Below are positions 1 through 9,499 of a DNA stretch of 64,000 nucleotides, in pieces (the stretch's first letter is position 1; each line of letters begins with the position of its first letter). Source of the DNA: Ophiostoma sp. CBS 140.51. Its lineage: Eukaryota > Ascomycota > Sordariomycetes > Ophiostomatales > Ophiostomataceae. The position numbers were made by a program, and so were the translations under genes. The notes under the pieces were generated by a model. The model saw only the letters and a program-made list of their open reading frames with translations. It had not been told where the DNA came from and searched no databases. The stretch is from positions 1 to 64,000 of the forward strand of contig JANSLP010000131.1 of the NCBI GenBank assembly GCA_029298735.1, read 5' to 3'.

Positions 1-1740
1 TGCTTGACCATGAGTTCATATCATGGATCGAAAATTATACAAATATATTCTACCCATCGTAAAACATTGTAAAACTGTGCGCATGTTCGAAAAAGCGATA
101 AAAGTGCGTTGAAGATAGTTACGACAGTCTAACTATCGATACTGTTATCCTTCACAACCCACGCTCTTGTATCTAGCTCTACCACATCATACAATAATGA
201 TTTGAAGGGGGCTAGACGTGTAATTCTAGTGTCCCGTGTGCTTTTCATCTTTATTTTGCAATTTTGTGTGCTTTTGTAGTGGCTTTTCCATCCGTGTAAA
301 CAAAATTCGTAATGGTGCCGGATCGTATCATTTTTGGCGAGGTTGACGAGCACCGCTCCTTTCTTTTATAGCAACATCGTAGCAAGTATCTCAGTGACTA
401 GACCTCCCCATCTTCTAACGAATTTATTTCATTAAATAATACTATCCCCCCCCGCTTCGTTAGTATTTGAAGATTTGCGAATGTACTACTTGAGGTTGGC
501 CATACTTGCGGCTTGGATCTAGTGCTTCGTCGCCGGATATTGCCGTCATGACAGTCGAACACGAGACTCGTAGGAAATGACCAAAGACTGGACCAGGCCC
601 CTTTATAAAGATCTTTGATGTTGTCAACCGAAACGGCCCTCTCCGCCGGTGATATCTAACCGACGACAGCTCATTCATCCGATTGGCGTAAGTTTGTTCT
701 TTGACACTTTGACATGGTGTTGTTTTCTTTTGTGTTATCCACGCATATCAAAGGAACTGTGCTTATTGTCCATTGGTGACTTCAACTGAAGGCCACGGCG
801 ACATATATCGGACATGATCAACGAGAGATCATGTTCATCAACTGTGGTACCTCTGGTTGGCACGGAAGACATCGAGACATTTGACACCTTATTTCGATGA
901 TAGTTTTAGATCCTCTTTGGTTCACCATAGTCATGTATCTTTTGTCTGCGCTTGCTTGAGATACCTTTTCTAGACGGGAAAAAATAGAGACGAGAGGTTC
1001 AAAGGCATAATAATTTGTGCTGCCGCTATCCCATGAGGCCTTCCGATAATGGCACCAAGCCCGTAGAGCTTTCCGAGACCTACTAAGTTTGAAATGATAA
1101 GGCATGTTTGAGTAGAAGCGTATGTTCATCATCACCATGTAGTTCTTTGGCATCTTTCAATGATATTGTTGAGTCCATCGCCATCAAACGGAAGATCACG
1201 AGATCTCGGCATCAGCCGACTACAGCTACAACCGGACGTCATAAGAACAAAGCGAGAGTTGAAGCAATGGATAAAGACACAGTCATTCTCTGCTCTAAGC
1301 GAGCAACCCGAGATAGAACGAGCAAGTTCACACCCATAGGCAACCCTTCCCCGCTTATGCCTTCTTTCTGAGCCCGTTGTTAACACGCCCTCACAAACTG
1401 GACAGCGGACGCCCCGTACAATGTCATGCCCCTCGTATCATTCTTACACGAAATGCCCCAAAAGATATGCACTGTCCAGGGGAAGGCTGACTTTCCACGA
1501 TGAGTGGTCAAGACGAGTAGGTCTTGGTTGGAATTTGGTTGGACTTGGTGTTGCATGTTACAAGCTTGCGAGAGTCTGGACAGGATACTGGTTGCATGCC
1601 TGATATCTCCATACTTGGACAGGCAGACAGCCACAGTTCAGGCCAAGGAAAGCCAGAGACAGAAAACATTAAACAAGATCCAAATGATTCCTGTCCACAG
1701 TTCTTGCCCCTGACCCATGGCCAGCTGAATGCATAATGCA

Positions 1741-1820
1741 CAAACGAGGCCAAGTGAGGACAAACGAGGCCAAGTGAGGACAAACGAGGCCAAGTGAGGA
1801 CAAACGAGGCCAGACAAGGA
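1741..1820. repeat. 20-bp tandem repeat, 3 perfect plus 1 diverged unit
   Basis: The unit caaacgaggccaagtgagga occurs three times exactly (1741-1800). A fourth copy at 1801-1820 differs in its second half. The period is not a multiple of three, so the frames that read through it are not coding. Confidence 0.95.
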
Positions 1821-3544
1821 CAGACCACAGGGAAAGACTAGCCCTTCTTGTATCTTGCATAACCTCTGGCCGCTCCTCGTTTACGCCGATCTCTATGGTC
1901 GATTGAAGGGAGTGTATCTATGAAGAAGGATAGCACGGGGATATCTTGTCCTCGCGAGAACGGCCCGGGCTAGTCCTACCTAGCAAGAAGTCGTAAGCCT
2001 TTCTTTGGTTATCAGGAACGCATATCAGCAAGGCACTTTGCCACTGTGCCCCTTGACACTGCATTGTCTCCTTTTGAGTTTTCTGGTATTTTTTGTGAAC
2101 TATTGTATATTTATTTGCTTTATTCCTCTTTATCTGTCTGCCTAGCTGCAATGCTGCAGCAATATGCATCAGGAATAACCGTAATACGAGTGAGAAGACG
2201 ACAGCAAAAGAAAGCAAAACCTGGAGAAGCTCACTAGCAGGGATGTCCTTGAAAACGTCGATATTTTCTTTTGATTTAATCTTTAATTCATATTTTCATG
2301 CCTGATCCAAAATTTATTCTCTATAAAAACACATCGGCCACGGCCTTCGCCTCACGCTGTTTTCTGTGTTGCTGCGTTGTCCCTGCAGAAATGGCCACTG
2401 ACGTTGAGGTGAGGCGGGAGGCAGCCCGGCAATCTGCAGGTCCAGCAGGAACAGGCCCTACAATCTGCAAAGTCTGCAAAAGTCTGCACCAAAAATGTCC
2501 ACCAAAAATGCCACCAATGCATCTGCACCCAGCCTCACTCTCTCCCAAGTTCCTGGAAGGCAACGCTCCACCCGCCTGCATTGGCTTCTCTCTTTTCTCA
2601 ACTGCGATTTCGCCTCGCGCTTCGCTTCTTCCTCTACTGTCTTCATTGCTGTCTTTTCCTCTGCAACGCGGCCTCGCCACATTTTTCTCTTTTCGATGAG
2701 CCCAGAAACCTGGCTCGCACGATGCAACTAAAAATTCAAGACAGATGCAGGGGAGAAGCGAGAAAAGGAAGCTTCTTTTTCGAAGCTATTTTTATCTTAT
2801 TTTCATTTGTTTTGCCCGGTGCCGGCCATTTCCCCAGACTCCTAAGACTCCGTTTCGCTCTCGCTTTCGTAATCTGCCACTTCAAATTGTAAGACAATCC
2901 GCACAGCGGGCCATTCGCAGCGCTGTCGATACACGTATTGCAGTGGACCCAAGGCCTAAGCATCGCCCGTATTACTGCTTAGTCATTTTCAAGATTGAGA
3001 TTGTGGACCGAACCGAAGCAGGGAGTGCATCGAGGCTTGGCCAGCCGTTGAAGAACGAGGCTGGAGATTAACCATTGAGAATTGGAATACATTGTATGCT
3101 TCGTGATGTGTTTACTTCACGATAAATGTAATCAAGGAAATGAAGGCGATGTTGTGTTGAATGCTCTCTTTGATGTTTGGAATTGTGATACACGTGACCT
3201 AACCGCTCAGAATGCGGCCAATTAGTGCCGCCGTAACTCCTAAGATTACAGGAAGCCTAGGCCCTGGTCGACGTCACAGCTCCAGTGGGCTCCAATCCAA
3301 GGCAGGAGCAACGGACAGCTTCGGGCGACACAACCGCGAATTGAAGTGCACGAACTCCACGGACTCCATCGCAGCTTCCGCGAACTCCGGCCTTTTTGCA
3401 TCCGTACTTTCCGACGACGACATCGGCGATTAGGCATCACCATTCAATTGCATAGCTTTACTTTACTTTACGACGTTCAACAATCCGTCCATCCCATCTG
3501 TCTACCTCCCATCTCGACCATCCTCCCAACCTCCTCGACAAGCC

Positions 3545-3574
3545 ATGTGCGACGGTGCGAGTGCTGGCGATTGA
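3545..3574 (+). promoter_or_regulatory. Possible upstream ORF of the SIP3-like gene
   Basis: An ATG in good context (agccATGtg) opens a nine-codon frame ending in TGA, 94 bases before the chosen SIP3-like start at 3669. If the transcript begins upstream of 3545, ribosomes would meet this short frame first. The transcription start is not known, so a regulatory role is only an inference. Confidence 0.3.
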
Positions 3575-3668
3575 TTTGACCAAATCACACAGTCCGACAT
3601 TCATCCTCCCTATCCCCATCGGAACCTTTCCTTTCGATTCTTGTTTTCATTGCCCGACTCGAGACGCA

Positions 3669-6600
3669 ATGGCGGACCCTGGGTCGCCTGTCTCCAAGTC
3701 GCTGGCGGCTCCATCGGCCGGTAACGGCAACGGTGGTGGCAGCGGCAGCGGCGCCGCGACGCCTACACCTGCAACACCAAATACAGCTCGACCTGCAGCC
3801 GTGTCTGCTCGGTCTTCGGCCGGCGCTGCTCCTCGCTCTTCGATTGCCGTCGGCCTCCACGAAGCGGCCCTCGACTCGCCCTCCTTCCGCGCCAGCGCCG
3901 TCCTCTTTGCCGAGCAGGTCGACGGCATCGAGCGCTGGCTCGAGAGCTATGCCAAGAGCACGGCCAAGCTCGTCCACGATTTCGCCGGGCTCGAAGATAC
4001 CATCCATGCCTACTTGTCGAAAATTGTTCCACCGCCCGGCGTGGCCGACGGCGTGATTGATGCGGACCATACTCTTTTGGCTTTGAAACGCGTCAGCGAC
4101 GGCTCCCGCGACTGGTGGGCCGGCGTGGCAGCTGCGTTGCGCCGCTTTGATACCGTCAATGCCGAACCCATTCGCGTCTTTTTGCACGGTGACATTCGTG
4201 CCTTCAAGGAGACTCGGCGCAGCCTTGAGCAGGCCCAAAAAACGTACGACACGACCCTGGCGCGGTACGTCGCGCAGTCCAAAGCCAAGGAGCCGTCGTC
4301 GTTGCGGGAAGACGCCTTTTCCGTCTACGAAACTCGTCGTGCGTACCTCAAGGCGTCGATGGATTTCTGCCAAATGACCCCTCAGTTGCGGAGTGGCCTG
4401 GACAAGTTGTTGACCCGCGTCTCGGCCGAGGTCTGGCGGGAGATGAAGCGGACGCGCGAGACGAGCAATGCCATTGCAAGCGCGACGCAATGGGGCGCCG
4501 AGATGGACCGGATTCGCGGCTGGGCCAAGGATATTGAACTGGCCGAAGCGCCTCTGAAACGCGAGCTGCAGCTGTCGCGCCGCGAGATTGGCGAGACGAC
4601 ACTGGCGGCTATCCGTCCCTCGCGTGAGCTGGAGGACTACAATGCGTCGACGGTCCCGTTCCTGGGGTCAAGAGGACCTCAGTCGGCCGTCGCCCAACCC
4701 TCTGCCAGCTCACCGGGCGCTGTCATCTCCGAGAAGCAAGGCTGGCTGTTTTTGAGAACGGTCACGGGCAAACCCGCTCGTGTCAACTGGGTGCACCGCT
4801 GGTTTTACTGCCGGGATGGCATCTTTGGCTATCTTGTGCAGGGCCCGCAGGGTGTGCTCCAGGGCGACGACATTGGCGTCTTGCTGTGCAGCGCTAAACC
4901 GGCCGTCCAGGAAGACCGCCGCTTCTGCTTCGAAGTCAAGACCAAGAGCCAGAACCTGATGCTGCAGGCCGAGACGCAGGGCCAGCTGACCGAGTGGCTC
5001 GAGGTGTTTGAAGTTGCCAAGCGTAAAGCCTTTGAGGCTAGCATGGCTAGAGACAATGCTACGACGGCGCCCGGTGGTATGGACCCAGCGTTTGCGATTA
5101 CGCCGCCCGCGGTCGCCGACTTCTCCGCTCGTTCTCTTGACAATGCCCAGCTGGGAACCGTCGACGAGGGCGGTGACGAACGTGGCCGCGACCGGGATCG
5201 GGATCGTGACCGTGGCGAACGCGACCGTGGCGATAGTGGTGCCGGTCTTCCGCTCAGTCACTCCGGCACACTGCCCGTCCCCGGCGGTGGACCAGACGGT
5301 GCCATGGGCCTGGTCGGGCGCAATAGCTTTGACGTCGCGGCCGTGCCTCCGCGGCGCTCCATCACCATGCTGGGCCAGGAGCTGCGGCGGGAAGAAGGAG
5401 AGAGCGGCCGTGAGCATGCTGCGCGCATCATGCAGAAGCTAGATCTGCACCGGAAGGCTACGTTCGGTTCAGGCAGTGGCAGTGGTGGAGGTGACTCTGG
5501 AAACGGCGGCAGCCTGGGCAACAACGGTGGCATGTCGACGTCAAGCCTTGCTCAAGGACAACCCGGCATTGCCAGCCTCATCTCGGCCAGCCATAACCTG
5601 CTGCCGGGCTACCCCTACAACCCATCTCTGAGCCAGATCGCCTCCCAGTCCGGTTCACAACAGCACCAGCACCAGCAACAGCAGCAGCAGCGTGGCTCCG
5701 GAGGTGCACCCCTGCTCACCCCTCTTGAGCCTCGCCGTGGTCTTCTGGCGCCCATTACATTCACCAAGCCTCCTCTAGTCACCTTCTTGAGCAAGGTGGC
5801 CGTCAATGCCAGCAGCGAACGCGTCCTGTGCCGGCCCAGCCATTTTGGTGGTCTGCCGTCGGGCATCCTGGCCAACTACTGGGGCAGCCAGCCGTGGGGC
5901 AACAGCTTTGTGTCCAAGGGCAACGAGTACACGCAAGAGCTGGCCGGGTTCGAAAATAGCGATCTGTCTGTTGTCAACTCCCCCGGTACGCCGACTGTCA
6001 GCTCACCGACGATTGGTACTCCGGCCTCGGGTCACCGCAAGACGGTCAGTGTTGACACGGCCAAGCTCGCCGATGTCCGCCATGGCGCCAACAGCGATGC
6101 CCATGGCGCGGCCGAGACGTTCCCGCCCAACTACCCGACCGAGTTGAGGACACAACACGCCCAGTTCCGTCTGCTGTTCCCCTCGGTGCCCCTGTCTGAA
6201 AAGCTGGTGCTGGTGTTCAATGCCGCGTGGTCCAGTGCGTCTGAAGCTGGCACAGCCAACCAGGGCCTTGTTGGCAGTGGCCGTATCTATGCCACGGCCG
6301 ACAATATGTATTTCTACAGCCAGAGCATGGGTCTCGTGGTTGCCTATGCTGTGAGTCTGGACCTGATTACGGAAGTGACGGCGGCACCCGGCAAAGACTG
6401 CGACTATATTTTCCTGCACCTCGGCCAGGACGTCATGAACGAGACGGGTTTCACGCGCATTACCATCAAGACTTTCCTCGAAGACATGAATGTGCTGCAG
6501 GCGCGTTTGAACTTGTTGATAGACGACCTGCAGGCAGCCGAACCGATGGGCGTGTCGGACACGCTCGTGGCCCTTCAGAACATTGTGCACGAGGACGAGG

Positions 6601-8279
6601 GCGAGAACAGTGGCCGCAAGAGTCCTAGTGTGGCCAGTTGGGACCAGTTGTCGCTGGCGTCGCCTGTCGACGAGCAAGGCAACATTCTCAACCTGGCCAG
6701 GCACGGTGGGGGACATCGCAACTTCTCGAACCACAGCAGCCATGGAAGGAGGATCACGAGCAGTGGCAGCCGTGGCTTGCTGGGCCACACGGGCACGAGT
6801 ACCGGCCGCACACTCGGCAAGCTACAGCTGCCGACCCACCCGATCGTCTACGAACCAGACGGCATGCAAAAGAAGGTGGCCGAGCGCCATTTCGAAATCA
6901 GTGCCAAAGCATGTTTCCACGTCCTGTTTGGCGACAAATCCTTCATCTTCCCCAAACTGTACTTTGACCGCCAGGCCCGCGAAATTGAGCAGGGGCCCTG
7001 GGTGCCCACCGACCACGGCGGCAAATTCAAGCGCCAGTTCTTGTTCAAGGTCGAAGCCGTCGACATGCTCGGCCGCAAAAAGGACGAAGATGTCCAGGAC
7101 CAGCAGACGATTGACATCTTTAGCGACCACGTCACCTATGTCGTCTCCCATGTCAAGACGGCCTGGCACCTGCCGCACTCGACTGCCTTCAAGCAAGTTA
7201 CCAAGATTGTCATTACGCACGTGGCCAAGTCCAAGTGCAAGCTGGCCGTGTACGTCAAAGTGGACTGGTCCAAGGCGCCCGCCTTCTCCAAGAGTCTGGT
7301 CGAGCGACAAGCACTGGACGACGCCTCTCGTGATGCTGAGGAGTTGGCCGAAGTGGCAACGGACGAGGTGCGCAAATTGGGTGCACACTCGCGCACAAAG
7401 CGGGCGATGCAGGTCTACGGCAACATCGGCCAACAGACCAAGGTCGTCAAGTTTACGCCCAACGAGGGCGCGGGCAAGCAAAAGGCGTCGACCCAAATAA
7501 AGCCTCGTACTCTGACAGACATGGTGCTCGAAACGTTCCGCAGTTTCATGGAGTCCGTCGTCACCAGTCTGGTGATGTGGGCCTTTGCCGCCTGCCGGTC
7601 TTTGTTCCGCGTGGCCTCGGCGCACCGTTTGCTGCTGGCCGTCTTGGCGTTGAGTATGGCTGCCAACCTGGTGTTCTCCTCCCGCGAGACCGCCGCCTGG
7701 TGGACCGAGCGGCATGCCACCTCGTACATGCGCAAGCTGGGCGTGGGGCCCAATGTCATGATGAGCAAGTCCATTTATCTGTCAGATCTCGAGGTCGCGG
7801 CCGATGCACAAAGGCAAAGAGCCACCTGGGGCGACCCGGACAGTATCTGTTATTCCACGTTTTTGTCGATTGCCAACTCGACCGACCTCGACGCACCCTA
7901 TGAAGACGCCGGCGCCCTGCTGTCGTCGCCTGCCAGTAAAGCCACGGCCCAGCGTCTGCGGCGGACCCGCCAGAAACTCGGTGCCTACCGCCACGACCTC
8001 GTGGTGGCCATGCGTGTGGTCAACAGTGTCGAGCGGGAGATGGTGCAGTCGGAGTGGGAGAACTGGTTGGCCGATGAGACGCAGCGGTGTGACCGGGTCA
8101 AGTTGATGCTCGCGGAGCGCGCCAAACGGAGCGAGCGGGACGATGACAAGAGCGAGAAAGGCGAGCGAAGCGAGGAGAGGATGGCCCTGCTGGCGCACTG
8201 GCACGAAGACTACTGTGGAAGCTGCCGGGCGGACCAGCAAGCGCTCGACGACCAAGAGTGGCGGCGGTCGATGATTTGA
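3669..8279 (+). CDS. SIP3: SIP3/Lam-type BAR-PH-GRAM-VASt sterol-transfer protein
   Basis: Single-exon gene for about 1,536 residues. The start at 3669 (gcaATGgcg) is the first in-frame ATG. The domain order is that of yeast Sip3/Ysp1 (Lam3/Lam1): an N-terminal helical BAR-like region (about 60-300), a PH domain (about 354-455, beginning EKQGWLFL), a GRAM-like domain (about 827-955), a VASt sterol-binding domain (about 1058-1205) and one membrane helix (about 1319-1338, LLLAVLALSMAANLVF) with a charged C-terminal tail. In that family the proteins sit in the ER at contacts with the plasma membrane and move sterol between the two. Low-complexity linkers include an Arg-Asp run (about 505-520) and a His/Gln run near 662. 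Length and domain order fit well. The historic link to Snf1 kinase is family knowledge and is not shown here. Confidence 0.9.
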   Translation: MADPGSPVSKSLAAPSAGNGNGGGSGSGAATPTPATPNTARPAAVSARSSAGAAPRSSIAVGLHEAALDSPSFRASAVLFAEQVDGIERWLESYAKSTAKLVHDFAGLEDTIHAYLSKIVPPPGVADGVIDADHTLLALKRVSDGSRDWWAGVAAALRRFDTVNAEPIRVFLHGDIRAFKETRRSLEQAQKTYDTTLARYVAQSKAKEPSSLREDAFSVYETRRAYLKASMDFCQMTPQLRSGLDKLLTRVSAEVWREMKRTRETSNAIASATQWGAEMDRIRGWAKDIELAEAPLKRELQLSRREIGETTLAAIRPSRELEDYNASTVPFLGSRGPQSAVAQPSASSPGAVISEKQGWLFLRTVTGKPARVNWVHRWFYCRDGIFGYLVQGPQGVLQGDDIGVLLCSAKPAVQEDRRFCFEVKTKSQNLMLQAETQGQLTEWLEVFEVAKRKAFEASMARDNATTAPGGMDPAFAITPPAVADFSARSLDNAQLGTVDEGGDERGRDRDRDRDRGERDRGDSGAGLPLSHSGTLPVPGGGPDGAMGLVGRNSFDVAAVPPRRSITMLGQELRREEGESGREHAARIMQKLDLHRKATFGSGSGSGGGDSGNGGSLGNNGGMSTSSLAQGQPGIASLISASHNLLPGYPYNPSLSQIASQSGSQQHQHQQQQQQRGSGGAPLLTPLEPRRGLLAPITFTKPPLVTFLSKVAVNASSERVLCRPSHFGGLPSGILANYWGSQPWGNSFVSKGNEYTQELAGFENSDLSVVNSPGTPTVSSPTIGTPASGHRKTVSVDTAKLADVRHGANSDAHGAAETFPPNYPTELRTQHAQFRLLFPSVPLSEKLVLVFNAAWSSASEAGTANQGLVGSGRIYATADNMYFYSQSMGLVVAYAVSLDLITEVTAAPGKDCDYIFLHLGQDVMNETGFTRITIKTFLEDMNVLQARLNLLIDDLQAAEPMGVSDTLVALQNIVHEDEGENSGRKSPSVASWDQLSLASPVDEQGNILNLARHGGGHRNFSNHSSHGRRITSSGSRGLLGHTGTSTGRTLGKLQLPTHPIVYEPDGMQKKVAERHFEISAKACFHVLFGDKSFIFPKLYFDRQAREIEQGPWVPTDHGGKFKRQFLFKVEAVDMLGRKKDEDVQDQQTIDIFSDHVTYVVSHVKTAWHLPHSTAFKQVTKIVITHVAKSKCKLAVYVKVDWSKAPAFSKSLVERQALDDASRDAEELAEVATDEVRKLGAHSRTKRAMQVYGNIGQQTKVVKFTPNEGAGKQKASTQIKPRTLTDMVLETFRSFMESVVTSLVMWAFAACRSLFRVASAHRLLLAVLALSMAANLVFSSRETAAWWTERHATSYMRKLGVGPNVMMSKSIYLSDLEVAADAQRQRATWGDPDSICYSTFLSIANSTDLDAPYEDAGALLSSPASKATAQRLRRTRQKLGAYRHDLVVAMRVVNSVEREMVQSEWENWLADETQRCDRVKLMLAERAKRSERDDDKSEKGERSEERMALLAHWHEDYCGSCRADQQALDDQEWRRSMI

Positions 8280-9499
8280 GGGGTACGAGTGCGTTTTGAA
8301 GGTGATATACAGTACGTTGTTATCCTTTTTGCTTTCGTCTTTTATTTTTTTTATTTTTATTTTTTGTATATTTAGTGGAGAGCATGGAGTACATGATGGA
8401 GATGCACGGTCATCGTATATACTAGCGAACGAATTTATACATCATTTCAGTTCAAATTTATATACAACGGTGTGAACATCGTGAAGGAATGCATATGCTT
8501 TCTTTTGTTTTTATTAATTTGTTTTCCATTGTAACAAACTCTCACTCATGCGTGCTTGTGTAAATCGCTACGGAGCACACAACGACAGGCTACAAGTTAG
8601 AGATACATCATAGCTATGAAATGAAATTCAATCTGTATATTATGAGCCTGATGTTTTGTATTTTTATCTCATACTCGCTCGTTCAGTTCTTACATTCGGT
8701 CATCTTTCCCCCCATTGGTCTCATGAAGCTTATTGTTTACAAGTAGAGTCGTGTTTGGTGAGAATAAGGCTGATAAGGCCACTGTCTCCACAGCATCGGA
8801 GCGTCTCTACAGTGGACCGTTCCAGGCCCTCTTTGGTGGCGCCCAGATGGAGTGACGTCATTGGCTGCAGGCCCACTCGCAGGCCGCCCAGCGATCTCCC
8901 GGTTTGACCTTTAAGCTTGCAGGCTTTCCAGGCTTCCAGGCTTCCCGGGCGCGTCGACATCACTTGTAAAACTGGTGACGCTGTTGCATTGGAGATGTGA
9001 GGGGAATTACCCAAATAATGACGATGTTGAGATGAACAGAGACAGGGGATATGGGCGAACATACTGTGCTATATTGTGTGCTGTTGACCTCTAAAAGTCG
9101 TATGCACTTCAACCGCTTTTGTTCGTCTCGTTCTTTCCTTGTTTAGCTGTTCTTGAAACTACCAAATCCAACACGACCAATTCGACTGACATCAATAGTG
9201 TCGCCCTGTCGCTTTAATCGCCTCAGCAGACGACCGACCTGTCCGACCGTTTGGCCCGCCGTCTATTGTGTACCTGATTCAGCGCCCTTGATTACTTTTC
9301 GCAGCGAAAAGAACCACTCGAACGACGCATTTGTTCCTGTATCGCCTGTTTTTCCGCGTTCCTCGTTCCTGGTATTATTTGCTCCTGTTTTTGTTCCTGT
9401 TCCTGTTCCAATGTTCCTTTCGTTTTGTCTGTGATCGCCGTTGTGTCTTTTCTTCAAAGACTCATTCTACTTTATTGCATCGCATCTGCCACTGTCACG
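8280..9499. other. Intergenic: 3' end of SIP3-like gene, promoter and leader of DUF3074 gene
   Basis: No coding region supported. It holds AT-rich downstream sequence of the SIP3-like gene, a short direct repeat of aggcttcc-like words near 8930-8955, and a T/C-rich leader before 9500. The leader carries tgttcc repeats near 9390 and a seven-codon upstream frame at 9411-9434. Confidence 0.6.

Larger units (their letters stand above)
1..3668. other. Gene-poor left flank
   Basis: No coding region could be supported here on either strand. The open frames are short, overlap on both strands and match no family I recognise. The 460-1390 minus-strand frames could be worn gene remnants, but no domain is visible. 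The stretch contains a 20-bp tandem repeat near 1.74 kb and, in its last part (about 3200-3668), the promoter and leader of the SIP3-like gene. The first 500 bases are AT-rich. Confidence 0.5.

Noticed and set aside
1508..1860. Minus-strand frames with a repeating WPRLSSLGLVCPHLASFV-like pattern
   Set aside because: Produced by the 20-bp tandem repeat read in different frames; not a protein repeat.
3585..4490. 301-codon minus-strand frame inside the SIP3-like gene
   Set aside because: Antisense shadow of GC-rich coding sequence with no domain.
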